64,000 nt of DNA from Nemopilema nomurai (GCA_003864495.1 ML133427.1:812483-876482), one strand, 5' to 3'. Counted from the stretch's first letter, positions 38,049 through 50,997 are shown. Translations and numbers: made by a program. Notes: generated from the sequence alone by a model not told the origin.

Positions 38049-38360
38049 ATGGACTCAGATGAAGAGTGCACTGCAGCAGCATCAATCGCTTATGCAATTA
38101 TTAAGAAACGAAAAATAATGCGTAAGAGAAGGCGTCGATCGATGTCGGTTTAGCCATGGTTAAGCCGTAGGAACAAATTTGGCGTTGATAACAAACATTT
38201 TTCTTCTTTCCATGCATTAATAAATTCTTCAGTGACTTCTGATCGCTGCGATTTGTACGCCATTTTTTTATTGGCATTTTATTGCCCAAAAGTTGAACAT
38301 GTTCAACTTCTAAAACGAAAACTCCGGAATGTTAATAATTTGAAAATGTATGGCAATAAT
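38049..38360 (+). pseudogene. Probable PIF/Harbinger transposase N-terminal remnant
   Basis: From the ATG at 38049 the frame gives an acidic start (MDSDEE), then RKRRRRSMSV, an in-frame TAG near 38151, then PWLSRRNKFGVDN, and it stays open for about 67 more codons. The order 'basic run, S-x-x-V-x-x-W-L-x-R-R, aromatic/G' matches the N-terminus of HARBI1-like transposases. No DDE catalytic part follows. The assignment rests on a short motif only. Confidence 0.45.
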
Positions 38361-39598
38361 TAGGCAACCTCTGCGAATACACTAGGCACTTTATTGCCAG
38401 TCAAGTATTCCAGCCTTTACAGACGGTTTCTTATATAAAATGAGTATATTTTATAAAACTGCATTTATTTTTCTACAATGTGCTGCTTTTCTGTTTGCTC
38501 CAAATTATTATTCATATTCGTTTACTGCTAATAATTCTATTTCTGAGCATAATTCCGTTTTATCTTCTTTTCTCGAAACTCTAGGCAATTCCCTTCTCGG
38601 GAAAAAATCATGTGACGTAAGAATTTGCCGGCGCCTTTGAAATAAAGTGATGAACTGGATTTTACCAATGATAGGGGATTAACACCTAATAATCAAATTT
38701 AATTTTGCAGTGAAAATGAACAATTCACTTAACGTGTTTTCAATTTCGAAAAATGTGATGGAAAAAGTGATGGTGTAGCCCGGACTTTAAGGCTGGTTTT
38801 CATATAACGTATTTTGACGTATTTCATCGCAAGCCGACGCCATGGGACTGGGCCAAGGGGCCTAATCCCTGGATTAGCAGGACACACGAGAGAGACTCTT
38901 CTTTAATGTTACCTGTATTCATTGAAAAACCAAACTAACTCGAACGTGACCAACAAACACTCACACACGACATAAACATATAACATAAACACATAACATA
39001 AACACATAGCATAAACAGAAGGTAATTAAGAGACTTCTTCTCCATAGATTTCTACTCTCTCTTTTGCTTCTTTAGATGATATGGGTTCAACTTCATCTTT
39101 CAGATGCTACTCAACTTACCAGCTGAGATTTTGTTGAGACAAATTGGTCTACGATGATTGTCTCTGTGTTGTCAATTATATAATTTTCAATAAGATTACC
39201 AATACGGAAAAAGAAATAAAGAATTGCAGAAGCATAGAACAAGAGATTTTTCAGTCCACAATTTTTCTGTGATGAACGTGCCACATGTTCTGCCTGTCCC
39301 GCCTCTTAGTATGAAGGTTATATGGCTTGTAGCGATAAACCAATAAGAAATTTTACAGTATTTATATACATAAATTTTGGGCTCTTGCTAGAGGGTTTAA
39401 TTGCCTAAGGAACAAACGAAAACAACTGTCATTTTTCTGCTGAAGTGTTCACCAAAAGACATAAGGGTTGTTTTCCTTAACATCCCTCTACTGGGCTATT
39501 CAACTAAAAATGAAAATCGTTTCTAGGCAATAGCCAGTACAAATGGAAATGCCCTTGATAAAGTTGATTTTGGAACATCAAATCTGTCATATCTTCTA

Positions 39599-39757
39599 CA
39601 GGGGCGCAACTAGGATATTTTAAGGGCGGGTGGTAAAAATGGGGCATAAAGACATTGGATTTCCATGGGAATAGGGCAAAATTCACTTCCTTGCCAAAAA
39701 GGGCAGGGGTTGTAACCCCCAAAACCAAACACCCCCCTCCCCTTAGATGCGCCCCTG
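39599..39757. mobile_element. 159-bp hAT-like MITE, copy 2
   Basis: Same termini as the copy at 6854-7012 (CAGGGGCGCAACTAG ... TAGATGCGCCCCTG) and the same length. It is flanked by a perfect but different 5-bp duplication, TTCTA (39594-39598 and 39758-39762), which proves independent insertion. Confidence 0.87.
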
Positions 39758-40446
39758 TTCTATTGATGCACCTCGCACCTTTTTGTCATTGTCCAAGAAG
39801 GAATTGTCACTGCAATACGATCCAAACTTGACAAAAAGTATTTTTCATTTTAAATTCTCTTATTCAACCTACTATGTACAATGTAGAAAGAAATAAGTGT
39901 TAGTCGGCATTCGCCTACGGTACAAGACGGACGAAAATATCTTCAAAACTCAAGGAAACTACTTAGCAGCTCAGATATCAAGTAGCACAGAGGAGTGTAT
40001 GGATAGGGTTAGGTCCTTTTACATCCCAAGCTCCACTCTCAGCATAGCTTTGGAGCGTTTGAATCAATAATCTGTTTCAAGGGTTGAAATATGTCTTTTT
40101 GCGGTTCCCAGATCTTGAAGTGTGCGTATTGTAAATGTACCTTTCCCAGTCTAAGTGGTATGAATCAGGACTTCTAAATGCATATTCTGCTGACTTCCAC
40201 CCCCAGAGCCCCCCCTCCCCCCACCCATAAATAAATTATGCGGAGAATTGCATTTTCTTCCCATATCTATTAATAAATTGCTTCCTAATGAGGACTGGGA
40301 GCTGCTGCTAAATTCAAGCTTCATTTTGACTAAGCTCCGGTCGAAGCAAATAAATCACGTTGTCATCTATGGGGTTGGGCTCTAAAAACCCTATTTACAT
40401 GCTATCAAAGGCTATCAGTGTGTGATAACTGTCGATTTCCGTCAGC

Positions 40447-43400
40447 TCATGATGAGAAGTAATGACTGTGGAACAGTGGAATGAGATTGGCAGGAACGTA
40501 CGCCCTCGCAACCTCAGTCATGGTCTTGCCATCAAGGAAGAGAAGAAAGGAACTTTGATTGCACAACCCCAGCACAGCCGATACAATCACTCCGTCATCT
40601 TCCTCTTCTGCATCAGGAGACGGGACAAAGGCTGGTTCTGATGGGTAGCAGTTTTCCTCTTGCCACTCGTAGGCCTGTTTCGTTTCAACGTCGATCTATC
40701 AAATAGTAACAGCAATTTTCTTTAAACATAAAACATAACAAAGAGTACTATACTTATAAAATGGAAGCTGGATACTTATAGAATGGGTGAGAATCGATAC
40801 TATTGATAAACTAAAGTCCATCTGTTCGTGTGCTTGAAATACTGTATTATGCAAACTTTTATAAAATGCTTTTTATGCCATTCTGTTGCTTGATGTGATA
40901 TTTTCTCATGAATTTACTAGAAATTTTACCCAGAGCTGTGGACTATAATGTTAGCATTCGTCCTCTAGGTATAATGCAATCAGGATGTGGACTCTCAATC
41001 GCTTCGCCAATCACTTTTTTTTTCATTTCTGGGAAACTTCAGATGACATTGTTCACTTTATGCTGCCTCTCTCATTTATTGACGTTGGTAGAAAGCATGC
41101 CACAGGGCTCAGCTCTTGGTTTCATTCTATTTATTAGCTTGATTAATTACTTTCTACTTCCATTTGAGTACGAGGTTTGATTTTACACTTGAGCTATGGT
41201 TATTGATACAGGTTCTACCTCCGTCAACCTCTTTTTTCATATCCTTGAAACTGAACTACCATTAGAAATGCAACATGTTTCCAAGTAATGAAACATTTTT
41301 ACTTTAGTATTAGCACAGGACAAATATTTGCACTTGCATATCTCTGACTTTTCTATGGGTATTATGCTCGTTAGGGTCACTTGTAACAGACTCTAATGTG
41401 CGACTACTATGCGCGAATATCAAAGTCTAGCGCCCAGGAAAATAGCAGTTGAAACGACAGCGAAAAGCAGTCTAATTCCCCAACTTCTTATCACGTGTTT
41501 CACTACTTTGGAAAATAATCGCATTTGCCAATTGAAAGACTCAAAATGCACTGTACCTTGAGTATCGTCGTGAGCCCATGCCTAATGCTCGAGTTTCCAA
41601 CACCATATGCAAACCGGTACTTGACTCCGTTAAAGTTATCGTAGTTAATTGCAGGCAGCTCGACACTTTGGTGTATTAGTTCATGATCCAAGCCATCCAG
41701 GCCCCTGGGGAGGTGCACCGTTGGAGGATTCGTTGCTGTGGCAACATTGAGTGGCAAACGGTACCTTCTGAGTTCGGCCGGGAAGATTTCTGTTGTCATT
41801 CCATTGCGCATGTTGCTCAAATACAGGTTGTCAATAACGGAATCGTCTGGATACACCGTAATGTCGAAAACAATTTCTTCTTTCGTCTCGTATGCATTGA
41901 CTTGGTGAAAGCTGAAGAAGGGATCCGCCTCATACGAGGCAACCATTTTTCCAGAACTTCTTTCGATTAAGTGGAACCTAGAAGTTAGAAATGAATAAAC
42001 TAAAAAAGGTTCTTGGTCCTTTAAAAACCTGCTTTGGGTAGAAATGGTCACTTAACAGGATGATGTGTGCATTGCGGTGAATGATTTGAAAATTCGTCAT
42101 GTCGATGCGCGGTGCAATTGCTGTTGTTGCTGTCACCGAGCCGCGTGCTGCGATATTCGAAGCCTGCTGCCTATCTGCGCCTCCACATTGTCTACCGAAA
42201 CCACTTGGAACACCCAGCGACTGAATCTTTTTTTTGCCGTCTCTCTCAATCATTTTACAATGTTTAGGCTTATTCAAAAAACAATGTTAAATGCTTCGAA
42301 AACAATAAGTAAATTACTTTTAGTAAGTAAATGATTACCAGCTCAACATTGTTTTTTGAGGAAAGAGACGGGTAGTTTCGAAATATCGCTGGCGTTTCAA
42401 GACTTTCGGCAGTGTGTCTGTGTGTGCGTTGTCGTGGTACGTGGCTGCTTTACGCTTGCAATGGTGATTTATCTAATTTTATAAATTTTCATTCACTAAT
42501 ACGATCAATTTTATGATAATTTTTTCGTCTTTTGAAATCAAGGTGTTTGTTTTATCGGGTTTGCACTTCCTTTTTAATTGTTTACATATGAGGGAAAAGG
42601 ACCGTACTTTCAGGGTTACCAGATGGTCAGGGTAAGAACAGGCAAATGTCCATGCGAAAAATGGCCTAACGAGGTCAAAAGAGGCCAAATCAGCTTTCTG
42701 TCCTGTGACCTGTGTCTTTCTGTGGTCAATGTATTTGGCATGATGAAAACCTGTTTTTCAGCTGCTTGCTGCTCATATTAGACAACATAAATAGATATAT
42801 AATATAAGAACAAGGGTTGTCTGTTGGAAATGGCCAAATTAAAGGATAGGCTAAGCAATTTTCACGGCCAACAGCCATTTAAGAGGCCATATGAGGACAT
42901 TTGACCTGAAAAGGCCAACCAAACTGGCAACCCTAGATACGCTCCTGTTGCAGAAATGGGCGCGCTGTGAAAATAGGGAGTGGGGGCGCTTTCCGTGCGA
43001 CGAACGATCTTTGTTTTGCGTAGCCAGTCTGTTTGATTGCAGAGCGCTTTTCGCACGAAAAATTGGCGGGAAGGCTCATCTAGCGACATGATTTCTATGG
43101 CAATACCAATGACGCTTTGAGGCTTTGTGAAAAATTCTACGATCTAATGGTAACCTCGATCGTGTCTTCGGGTCGAATACCAGCATTTCTCTGTTTGTCT
43201 TGTTTAACAGTTTCTTGGCAGCCTCGTTCAAAACTTTCGAATGGAAGTAATGCTTGACGAGGAGCGATCCTTCAGTGAATATGAAATAATGTTCAGTCAT
43301 GCCAAAACTGTGAAAGTAAGTTTGCTTGCTCCCGGCAGGGAAGGATGCCACAACTTCGATGCCGTGAAGTGGATCGTCGCCGAAAGAGGCTGCGGCAGGA

Positions 43401-46400
43401 ATGCGGACAAATTCGATCTCGTTTTTGTCATAGGCAGCCGAGCAGTTGAAGTAGTCGCCATTCTTCTCGAAATGAGGATGCGATGTCCACGAACGCATCC
43501 CTAGTCACAGAAAATACAAAACTCGAAAATCCAAAACAAAGCAAGAAGTAAAAACTTTCCTAAATCGTCGTCAGATTCCGGGTTATCATTATCAAAATAC
43601 TGTTTATAATTTAATCTCATGACTTCGTCGTCAGATTCCGGGTTTTTATTATCAAATACTGTTTATAATTTAATCTCATGACTTCGTCGTCAGATTCCGG
43701 GTTATTATTATCAAATACTGTTTATAATTTAATCTCATGACGTCGTCGTCAGATTCCGGGTTATTATTATCAAAATACTGTTAATAATTTAATTTCATGA
43801 CTTCATCTTCAGATTCCGGGTTATGATTATCAAATACTGTTTATAATTTAATCTCATGACTTTTACTTTTAAGGGTGGCACGTTAATTCCAGCTACAATT
43901 TTCCATGCATTCTCAGAATACGTTTCGGTTGGCAATTTGTTTAGTCAACGGTGGAATTCCTTTTATTGAGCTGTTGTTGGGAATTAGGTTTTTACTAAGT
44001 GATAATAATAAAAATGTCGCTTTTATTATTCATCAAGGCTCAGTGGTTCAATTCTTTATTTTCAATACATTGTTTGAAGTTGTCATTTTTTGCTGCTTTT
44101 AAAACATATGCAGCACAATGTAAAACACTTCTTAGGTTGAATGATATTCTGTTTCTGTTAGGTCACTCATCAACACTTTATTTTGAAGATTAGCGTGCAC
44201 CTGAAGGTTTGTCCAGAAATTTAGGAAGCAGAATGATTTTGCTCAGTTTCGTTACATTTTTAATTTCACCTTTCCTCGTATTATGTACAGAATTTAGTAT
44301 AGAAGCTAACACAGAGATAGAAATGAATTTTTAGAAGGCACTTAAAGCTGGTATCATCTGATAACTCGCAATGTCCCGAAGGGGACAATAAAAATCCACT
44401 AAATTAATTTTCCACTTTATATGGCAATATGATGTCATGTAAAACATTTCTCAACTTTAGGCTTAAGATAGCTGCTCGAGTATATGAAGGCAGGTAAACC
44501 TTCATTCTTATACGTGTGATTTATTTGATACCTTTACCACTTGTGATATTTATTAGCTGGTGCTTTAAAGACTGTTCACATGTTTTAATCCACTCAATGC
44601 TAACAAAAATGTTTACTTTCTGATAATACCGTATATTTGTGCTTCCTTGCTGTGAAGTCTAACCTTGCTTCTGTATAGGGAAGAAAGTTTTATCGAAGCA
44701 TTTGCATTCAAGCAGAAACCTGCTTGAGAAAGTTAAAGCTTTGGAAATCTGCTACCCAGGGTACTGGCTATCATGTCATTAATTCTGTCCCACTCTCTCA
44801 AATTGGACGGACTAGTGCTTTGTATTCAGCAAGCCTCCATTTCAATCAGCCAGCCTCCATTTCAAACAGCCAGCCTCTATTTTATTGGCCAGCCTCTATT
44901 TTAATTAGCCAGCCTCTATTTTAATTAGCCAGCCTCTATTTTAATCAGACAGGCTCTATCTTAATCAGCCAGGCTCTATTTTAATCAGCCAGCCTCTATT
45001 TTAATCAGCCAGCCTCTATTTTAATCCTTGTCTGCTTTAGTGTTTTGAAAGCCGGCGAAACCGAAGACTTTTTTGTAAAGCAAAATATTTTTCAAGGCCA
45101 TGTAGAAAGAAATAGAAATAAGACCATATTCACATTTTGGCCCCTCCACTTTAAAAATTACCAGCACTTTAAAAAAAGCTTAAACGTTAACAGAATACTT
45201 TTGACATAATTTTAGAATCAAAAGGGCTGAATGTTCTTGGCAAGAATTAGATTGGGCTTGAAATTGATCAAGAACTGCTTGCAGGGAGAAACAACATTGG
45301 GGTGTATTTTCAAAATGCTTGCGCCCCTCTTTTAGAGGACAGTTACACAGCACAAAAATCAATTCGAAACAAACAATGCTATGAAAAAGAGACATGGTGT
45401 TGGGGCAATTACAGAAAGGGGGCGTGACACTGGTCAGACTGGGGTGGGCCTATTGCAAGAAAAAGGACAGCCCCCTAAAATTTTCCATTAATAGCTTTCA
45501 CTTTTCTCCCTTCAACAAGTCAAAACTTTATCAGACTGTAATAGCTTTTCAAACTTTGCTTGTCCATTTGGTTTATACCCTATTGCTTGCTTTTTTGCGT
45601 GTTCCAGATAGAGACGTTGTCGTCTTTGCTCAAAAACACCAGGTTTGGCAAACAACTGTGCCTTTAGGGAAGTTAATTTGGACCTGGCTTTAATAGACCA
45701 AATCAGTGATAATTTTATCAACATGTTTTGCAATATTTTGATTTCATTGACCTGTACTGTGGAAACGAGGCGGCGTATTAGCCCCTAAGGAATTTTGTGT
45801 CACAAAAATCACAAATTGCAAGGGTCCTTCGAGAGCCTAGTAAAGAGTGCCTTTTTAAAACAAGATGCCGCCATTTCACGGATCTCTGAGATTTCGACAT
45901 AGGACGGTAGGTAGCCATAGGCATTGGGAATGGGGGGGGGGGGGGGGGGTGTTGATGGTTTTAGCAACACATAGAAGCTTTAGTCATGGGGGTCTACTGG
46001 GGGCCACTCCCTTGCCCTAAACTCAGCTAGTGAATTGTTGCAAAGATAATGAATGGATATGATTTCTCACCTGGTAAAGCACTTGCGATGTCAATTGATT
46101 CTCGGCAGTCGAGGGTTTTTGTGTCGAATTCCCATAATTTCGTGTCATCGCCAGTTGCGTACACCCTGTCTTTTATTGTGACCGTATTCACGTTGCAATT
46201 GTCCCTGTGCTTGAACGGCATAAAGAAATACGACATGAACCGCTGGAAAATGTTCTTGCACGGATCCGGTGCCCCACGTGTTGCGAAGCCTGTGCTTGTT
46301 ATAGTTCTTGTTCTCTGTGACTCTAAATGGGACTTGGACTGCAAAAACTTTGCGGAGAACATGACTTGTCCGTTTGCAATCTCAAATCGGTGCAGTATTG

Positions 46401-46568
46401 CATCACCCTCGAACCAATGTTTATATGATTTCTTCTCCCACTGGAGTTTCCCTGGACCGATCCTTATGAATGTCCCAAAAACCCAGTCTGGGACACTTCT
46501 TTTGCTTTTATGGGGCTGTGAAATGCCTCTCCTTCTTGTATGGCCTCTTGAACGTACGTCTTTGCCAT
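40447..46568 (-). CDS. CCO2: BCO2-like carotenoid oxygenase with a 5' frame break
   Basis: Four exons in transcript order: 46568-46071, 43500-43155, 41977-41557 and 40695-40447 (stop TGA). All four iron histidines are kept: SHPHFEKNG, FHSFGMTEHY, FHQVNAYE and PLFHSHYF. The intron between exons 2 and 3 is phase 2, has a weak GTTACC donor, and sits where CCO3 also has one. Problem at the start: the expected ATG at 46568 opens MAKTYVQEAIQEGE, but that frame hits a stop. The enzyme frame (SVPDWVFGTFIRIGPGK) is one base off, the switch falling in an A-rich stretch at about 46495-46510. The enzyme frame itself is open upstream to another ATG at 46626, which could give an intact protein with an unrelated leader. 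So the gene may be functional, broken or mis-assembled. Intron 1 holds two tandem-repeat arrays. Confidence 0.85.
42612..42934. mobile_element. Putative 323-bp MITE in CCO2 intron 2
   Basis: The inverted ends AGGGTTACCAG and CTGGCAACCCT are followed by a shared subterminal CAAATGTCC ... ATGGCC on both sides, at similar distance. No coding capacity. The target duplication is not evident. Confidence 0.5.
43565..43860. repeat. Five-copy 60-bp tandem repeat in CCO2 intron 1
   Basis: Five successive units of 59-60 bp, each with CAGATTCCGGGTTAT, ATCAAATACTGTTTATAAT and TTAATCTCATGA, with few differences. Confidence 0.93.
44828..45025. repeat. Ten-copy 20-bp tandem repeat in CCO2 intron 1
   Basis: About ten units of CAGCCAGCCTCTATTTTAAT in a row, with the outer units most diverged. 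Confidence 0.93.
45932..45949. repeat. Run of 18 G
   Basis: A homopolymer in CCO2 intron 1, about 120 bases downstream (in transcript order) of the exon 1 donor. The length is likely unreliable in the assembly. Confidence 0.8.
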
Positions 46569-49171
46569 TTTGTAAAATAATAAGGCAAGTACTTCGTCTG
46601 ATTTGTTCCTTTAAAGCAAAAACCAAGTAAATGAAATGTCATGGATTGCAATGATTACTTATAAATATCATCTACAGACTTGTTACCACATCAAAATGGT
46701 CTTTATCGTGTTGAATGTGCAAAATTCACCGAAGCGATAGCAAATGGGGGTACACTCCACAGTATTTGCCACTGTTCACCTTATTTCATTTAAATAACGT
46801 TGTGCTTCTTGCAACAGTTCTTTCAGAGTTCATCTTAAATCCTGCACTATATCTTCTTTCGGTTGGATTAAACAATAAATAATTCTGCCGGAAAATGGGA
46901 CCTCCTTTCTTCTTTCTTTTGCGACTTAAGATTTGCTGAACAAGTTATGATGAAACTTCGGGGCTTGCTAAGATGGATTACTTCTCTGCATCGGAAGCCA
47001 CTCTCTCCCTCCATCTAATCATACCCCCTCTTCATCCGATGCCATCTCCACCGACTTCATCTCGCTCCCCCGTCCGCTTCCTTTCTCACCTAGATCTACT
47101 TTATAAACCCCCCCCTGTTTCGCTGCTTCTATCCAGCTTCTTTTGCTCAACCCCATTGTCTTGCCTTACCCTACCTAACTCTAGTCCCCGCTAATTCACC
47201 CTTAGGTCACCTTATCTTCAATTAAGCCATTATTTGTTACTCTTTTTCATTTAGCCTCACTCTTTTCAGAAACTCCTAACATCCAGCCCCCCGTTTCCAG
47301 TCTCCCTTGCGCAGTATGTGGGTTTTGTCAAAGCGTGTCGCAATAGTTCCCATATCGAAGACGCGCTCAAACCTCTGAGTTTGTGATTTGGCTTGTTTCT
47401 TCCAGTCTCTACAGGTTTCAAGCCACGAAAGTCATGAAAGGCGACTTCCAATTGTTTGGCGATTGAAAGTAATCCGAGGTGTTCTTGTATTGTGTGGACT
47501 CGGATAAACAGCAGACCAATTTTTGACTGTTGTTAGAAACAGTAACAATGCCAAGGTCAACTATACTCGCTGCACCTTCCGCGAGCAAATAGACATCATC
47601 TTTGGTTGCACAAAAAACAACTGAAACATTGTGCTATTAATGACACCGGCTAGGTCAACAAGATTTTTCGTGTTTCGACATCCTTCCACGGTGAGAACCT
47701 GTTACAGTTGCTTAACAAAGGGAAAATCGAACTTCTACTTAATACACGGCAGAATGCCGAGAACAGGTTTGTCTTGATTTGGCTTGAAATTCATTGCGCG
47801 AAAACGTGAATAAGAATCGTGGTTATCACATGACCACTTGAATTCATGTTGTCAAATATATACTTGTTTTCAAACGGGAACAGGATAAGGGCGATCCTAT
47901 TTTTGTTAATGTTCGAAGTAGACTGAGAATTTACAGAATTTACAAAGTCGAAAGACGTAGTAGCTGCATCCAGTTTCAACAATTTTGTTTGCGATTGTAT
48001 ATACGAGCCAAGGATTAGGCCTTCAAAGTTAACTTCAAGTACCTGTTGCAAGAGTTTCGAAGTCAAAAATTCTGTATGTCAAGCGAGTGGCGGTTTCCCT
48101 AGCATAGCCCCAGGGACTTACGAAATCAAAGGTGTTTAGATATAGATGATGAATGGTTATAAATGATGACAAAAGAACATAGGCGGCTGGAAAGAAAATT
48201 ACAACTTTAAAAGAAAATAACTGGTCTGGCTAAACCTTACCCAGTCTAGCTAATTCTTACGCAGACTTGCTTTCATCGATTTCTGTGCTCTTCTGTTTGT
48301 GAGTCGTCGAAACAGCGCTGTCTTGAACAGCTCATGTGATCCAGCGTAACATAATACACAACTTAGGATAGAGTTACCAATCACAGCGTGACCAATACCG
48401 TATTTGGAAGATGACAGGTAGCGCATGCGCACTTGATTGCATTGTGGGGTATTTGAAACGGAACTGTGGATATCCCACGTGATTCGTGTTGCGCTATTTT
48501 GCAAGATGGACGGCTAAGAAAGAAACTGTGTCCAGTTATCACCCATTTTGGCACTTTGAATCCGTTTCTTTTCCTTCTATCATAGTTTCATCAAGGCAAT
48601 TTCTTTTCCTAGTCAACTATTGTGTGTATAAGAAAAAACTAAATACGTGTTCCGTACAGCAAAATTTCAAATTGGTACGGACAAGCACAGCTATAAGTTC
48701 GCGTGCTTAAAGTTCTTCCCCAAGGGTATGAAAGTCTGATTAACGAATGGAAATCAATAACAAAATGTATAGTCAGCAGTTGATCGAAAGTCAATTTCTC
48801 ATGCAAAGGCTTTGGAAGGTCTTGAAGTCTGCACATCCAACGTGTTTCGGAGCTTTAAAACTGAGAACAGAGGCTGGTTATTGTGGTGAAATACGGTACG
48901 GAGCAAGGTATTATCTATAGTGAAATTCTCCTCCGGTGAGTAATTCGAGAGATCTATTGACGTCTGATTACGCCCAAGTGGCATTCGTAAACAAGCAACC
49001 TGTTGACAATAGCCCCCTTTCACCTGTGTTCATAAAGAGTCTTTGCTATATTAAATACAAATACTGTACGGGGGATTTTGTAGAAGCAGCACATTTTCGT
49101 GACAAAGTACCGAGTAGCGATCATTGAAGTAACTCTGTGACTGAGCCAAAAAACAATTCATTTTGATTCCT

Positions 49172-49333
49172 GCGAATTAAGATTTCTGGAGCTTCTCTCG
49201 ATGTTATTCAAGGCGTATCTAGTTTACCATCCGATTACAGGATACTTTGCAATTTGAAGAGTCCTTGAAGAGAAAGAAGCTTTGCCCTGACCTGCAAATG
49301 GAAGGACACAGGGTTGTCCGTACGTTAGCTAAG
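49172..49333 (+). other. Isolated exon-like open stretch, unrecognised
   Basis: One frame reads ASLDVIQGVSSLPSDYRILC, then a second frame reads SLKRKKLCPDLQMEGHRVVR up to a plausible donor (AAG|GTAGGG at 49334). AG acceptors occur at about 49171 and 49240. The composition is protein-like, but the family is unknown and the frames differ by one base. It could be an exon of an otherwise unseen gene, a decayed exon, or chance. Confidence 0.25.
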
Positions 49334-50991
49334 GTAGGGGTCTATTTTTGTAAATGACGTAAATGTTATTCTTAGTTTACCAGTGTCATGCTAGCCAAAC
49401 CTAGACCTTTTCGTTAGACTGTCTGAACCAGGTCGAGCAGCAGATTAATGTGGGTTTAATGCCCAGTATATCTTTCACTTCTGTGTTTGATCTTCAAAAA
49501 ACTTACGCCTTTGAAAATCTTCGAAATTTGACACCATGAGCTTGTTGCCATGTCACGCGCCACGTGGCGTAGAGTCACGTGGCTAATCCTTTACTCGCCC
49601 CTAGTCCTCGAAGTTGGATTCGTTAGTTGTTTGCTCCGTGTTAAAATAAGTTTTTCATGTAACGATGATTGCAATGAATGCCAATGCTGTAAACCATATT
49701 GGTAAAACAAGCCCTCTTTGAACATTAAAGGAATTTTGTGGTCAATTTGCATCTTCGCAATTTCATAGCTTTATACTGTAGACTTCTGGTCTGACAATGA
49801 AATGCATAAGTCGTTGCACATATTCTATAAATTCTAATTCCGCGAACACCTAGTGTCCCAATTCGCCCCATAAACTTTTCCGTGTTTCCAATTTCCATAT
49901 AATATGCACAACATACAGTTCTTCAGAATGCCACGAGGACATCGGTGGGGAGATGTGACCTTTTATGATTCTTTAACAAACCTCAAATCAAATAAATTGG
50001 AAGTTTAAAACAGTAAACGTTTTTTCCCTCATTACAAGCACTACTTGGAGAGTATTTTACCTGGAGATTTGCGCGCGTTCAAACAAATAACACATTGTAA
50101 CATGACTATTTCTGTTTGAGATTGAATCTCGTCGCTTTAGTATAAATCTATCTTGGGTATAAGTCAATCTTGAGTATCAATGAGAATCAATAGAAAAGAG
50201 AGAAAAAAGAGAACCCTTGATTTGCAATTTTTCGGGATCATTTCCATCACTATAATATCATTCGACATATAAAATTTTCATTAAATTATTTCTTCACTTG
50301 ATAAGAGCAAATTTTGATGATTCGTTACACGAGATGTTGTTACGTCTCTTCACATTGTAATACTAGCAGAAAAAGTTATTAATAAAGCATGTATTGAATA
50401 AATTCCCTTATAGTTAACAAAAGCAAGTAAAATATTATTTATTATTATTTTAATTTATTATTGATAAAGCATGTGGCATTTATTGAATAAATGCCCTTAG
50501 AGTAAACAATAGCAAGTAAACTATGGCTATTTACAAGTACTCACGAAGTGTTCATAAATGAAATATATTTGCAATTTAGTGTTAATTTCAAAATTGAATA
50601 TGCCAAGAACGTGAATAGATGTCAAGAAGTCAACTATTCAAGAAGTACATACAGACCACCCGTTCATATAGTTTTAACAAAAACAACAAAAATTTGAACT
50701 TAAGTCAATGAATCCATTCGATGTAGTTTGAATTTTCAAAAATGATGTTATCTTTAATTTTGAATCAGATTCCCTATTCCTCCCAAGAAGCAATACGCTC
50801 AGCCAAGCACCCCATAGTAAAATGAGAATATTTGGAAACATGCCTCTGTAAAATCACACCTGTCAAAAATCCCATCGCTTTTTATTTCATGGCTGTCTAT
50901 AACTAAAAGGTGGCTGTTCCCATAGAGGAAATTTGAGGAAGAAAGAAGCTAGTTTAACATCTATGATATGGGTGATATATACAATATTCAT

Positions 50992-50997
50992 TTTATT
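50992..50997 (-). promoter_or_regulatory. Polyadenylation signal of CCO3
   Basis: TTTATT on the given strand (AATAAA on the minus strand), about 48 bases past the CCO3 stop codon. Confidence 0.55.

Larger units (their letters stand above)
35721..40446. other. Intergenic region between CCO1 and CCO2, transposon-rich
   Basis: It holds a broken LINE (36208-37702), a Harbinger-like remnant (38049-38360) and a 159-bp hAT-like MITE (39599-39757). AT-rich repeats with ATTAATTATT motifs adjoin the LINE 3' end (36110-36225). The rest shows no gene. Confidence 0.65.

Noticed and set aside
41683..41970. 95-codon plus-strand ORF, and its counterpart at 52077-52448
   Set aside because: Both are antisense shadows of exon 3 in CCO2 and CCO3, conserved only because the minus-strand exons are.
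46049..46630. 193-codon plus-strand ORF
   Set aside because: It is antisense to CCO2 exon 1, whose minus-strand product matches the carotenoid oxygenase family.
48250..48504. Minus-strand 84-codon ORF whose end (GNSILSCVLCYAGSHELFK) recalls a GPCR seventh helix
   Set aside because: Only one short helix-like piece; no other transmembrane segments or neighbouring exons were found.
49192..49254. FKAYLVYHPITGY, reminiscent of a TBC (Rab-GAP) motif
   Set aside because: The frame stops at once, and the two other frames are equally open, so the resemblance is probably chance.
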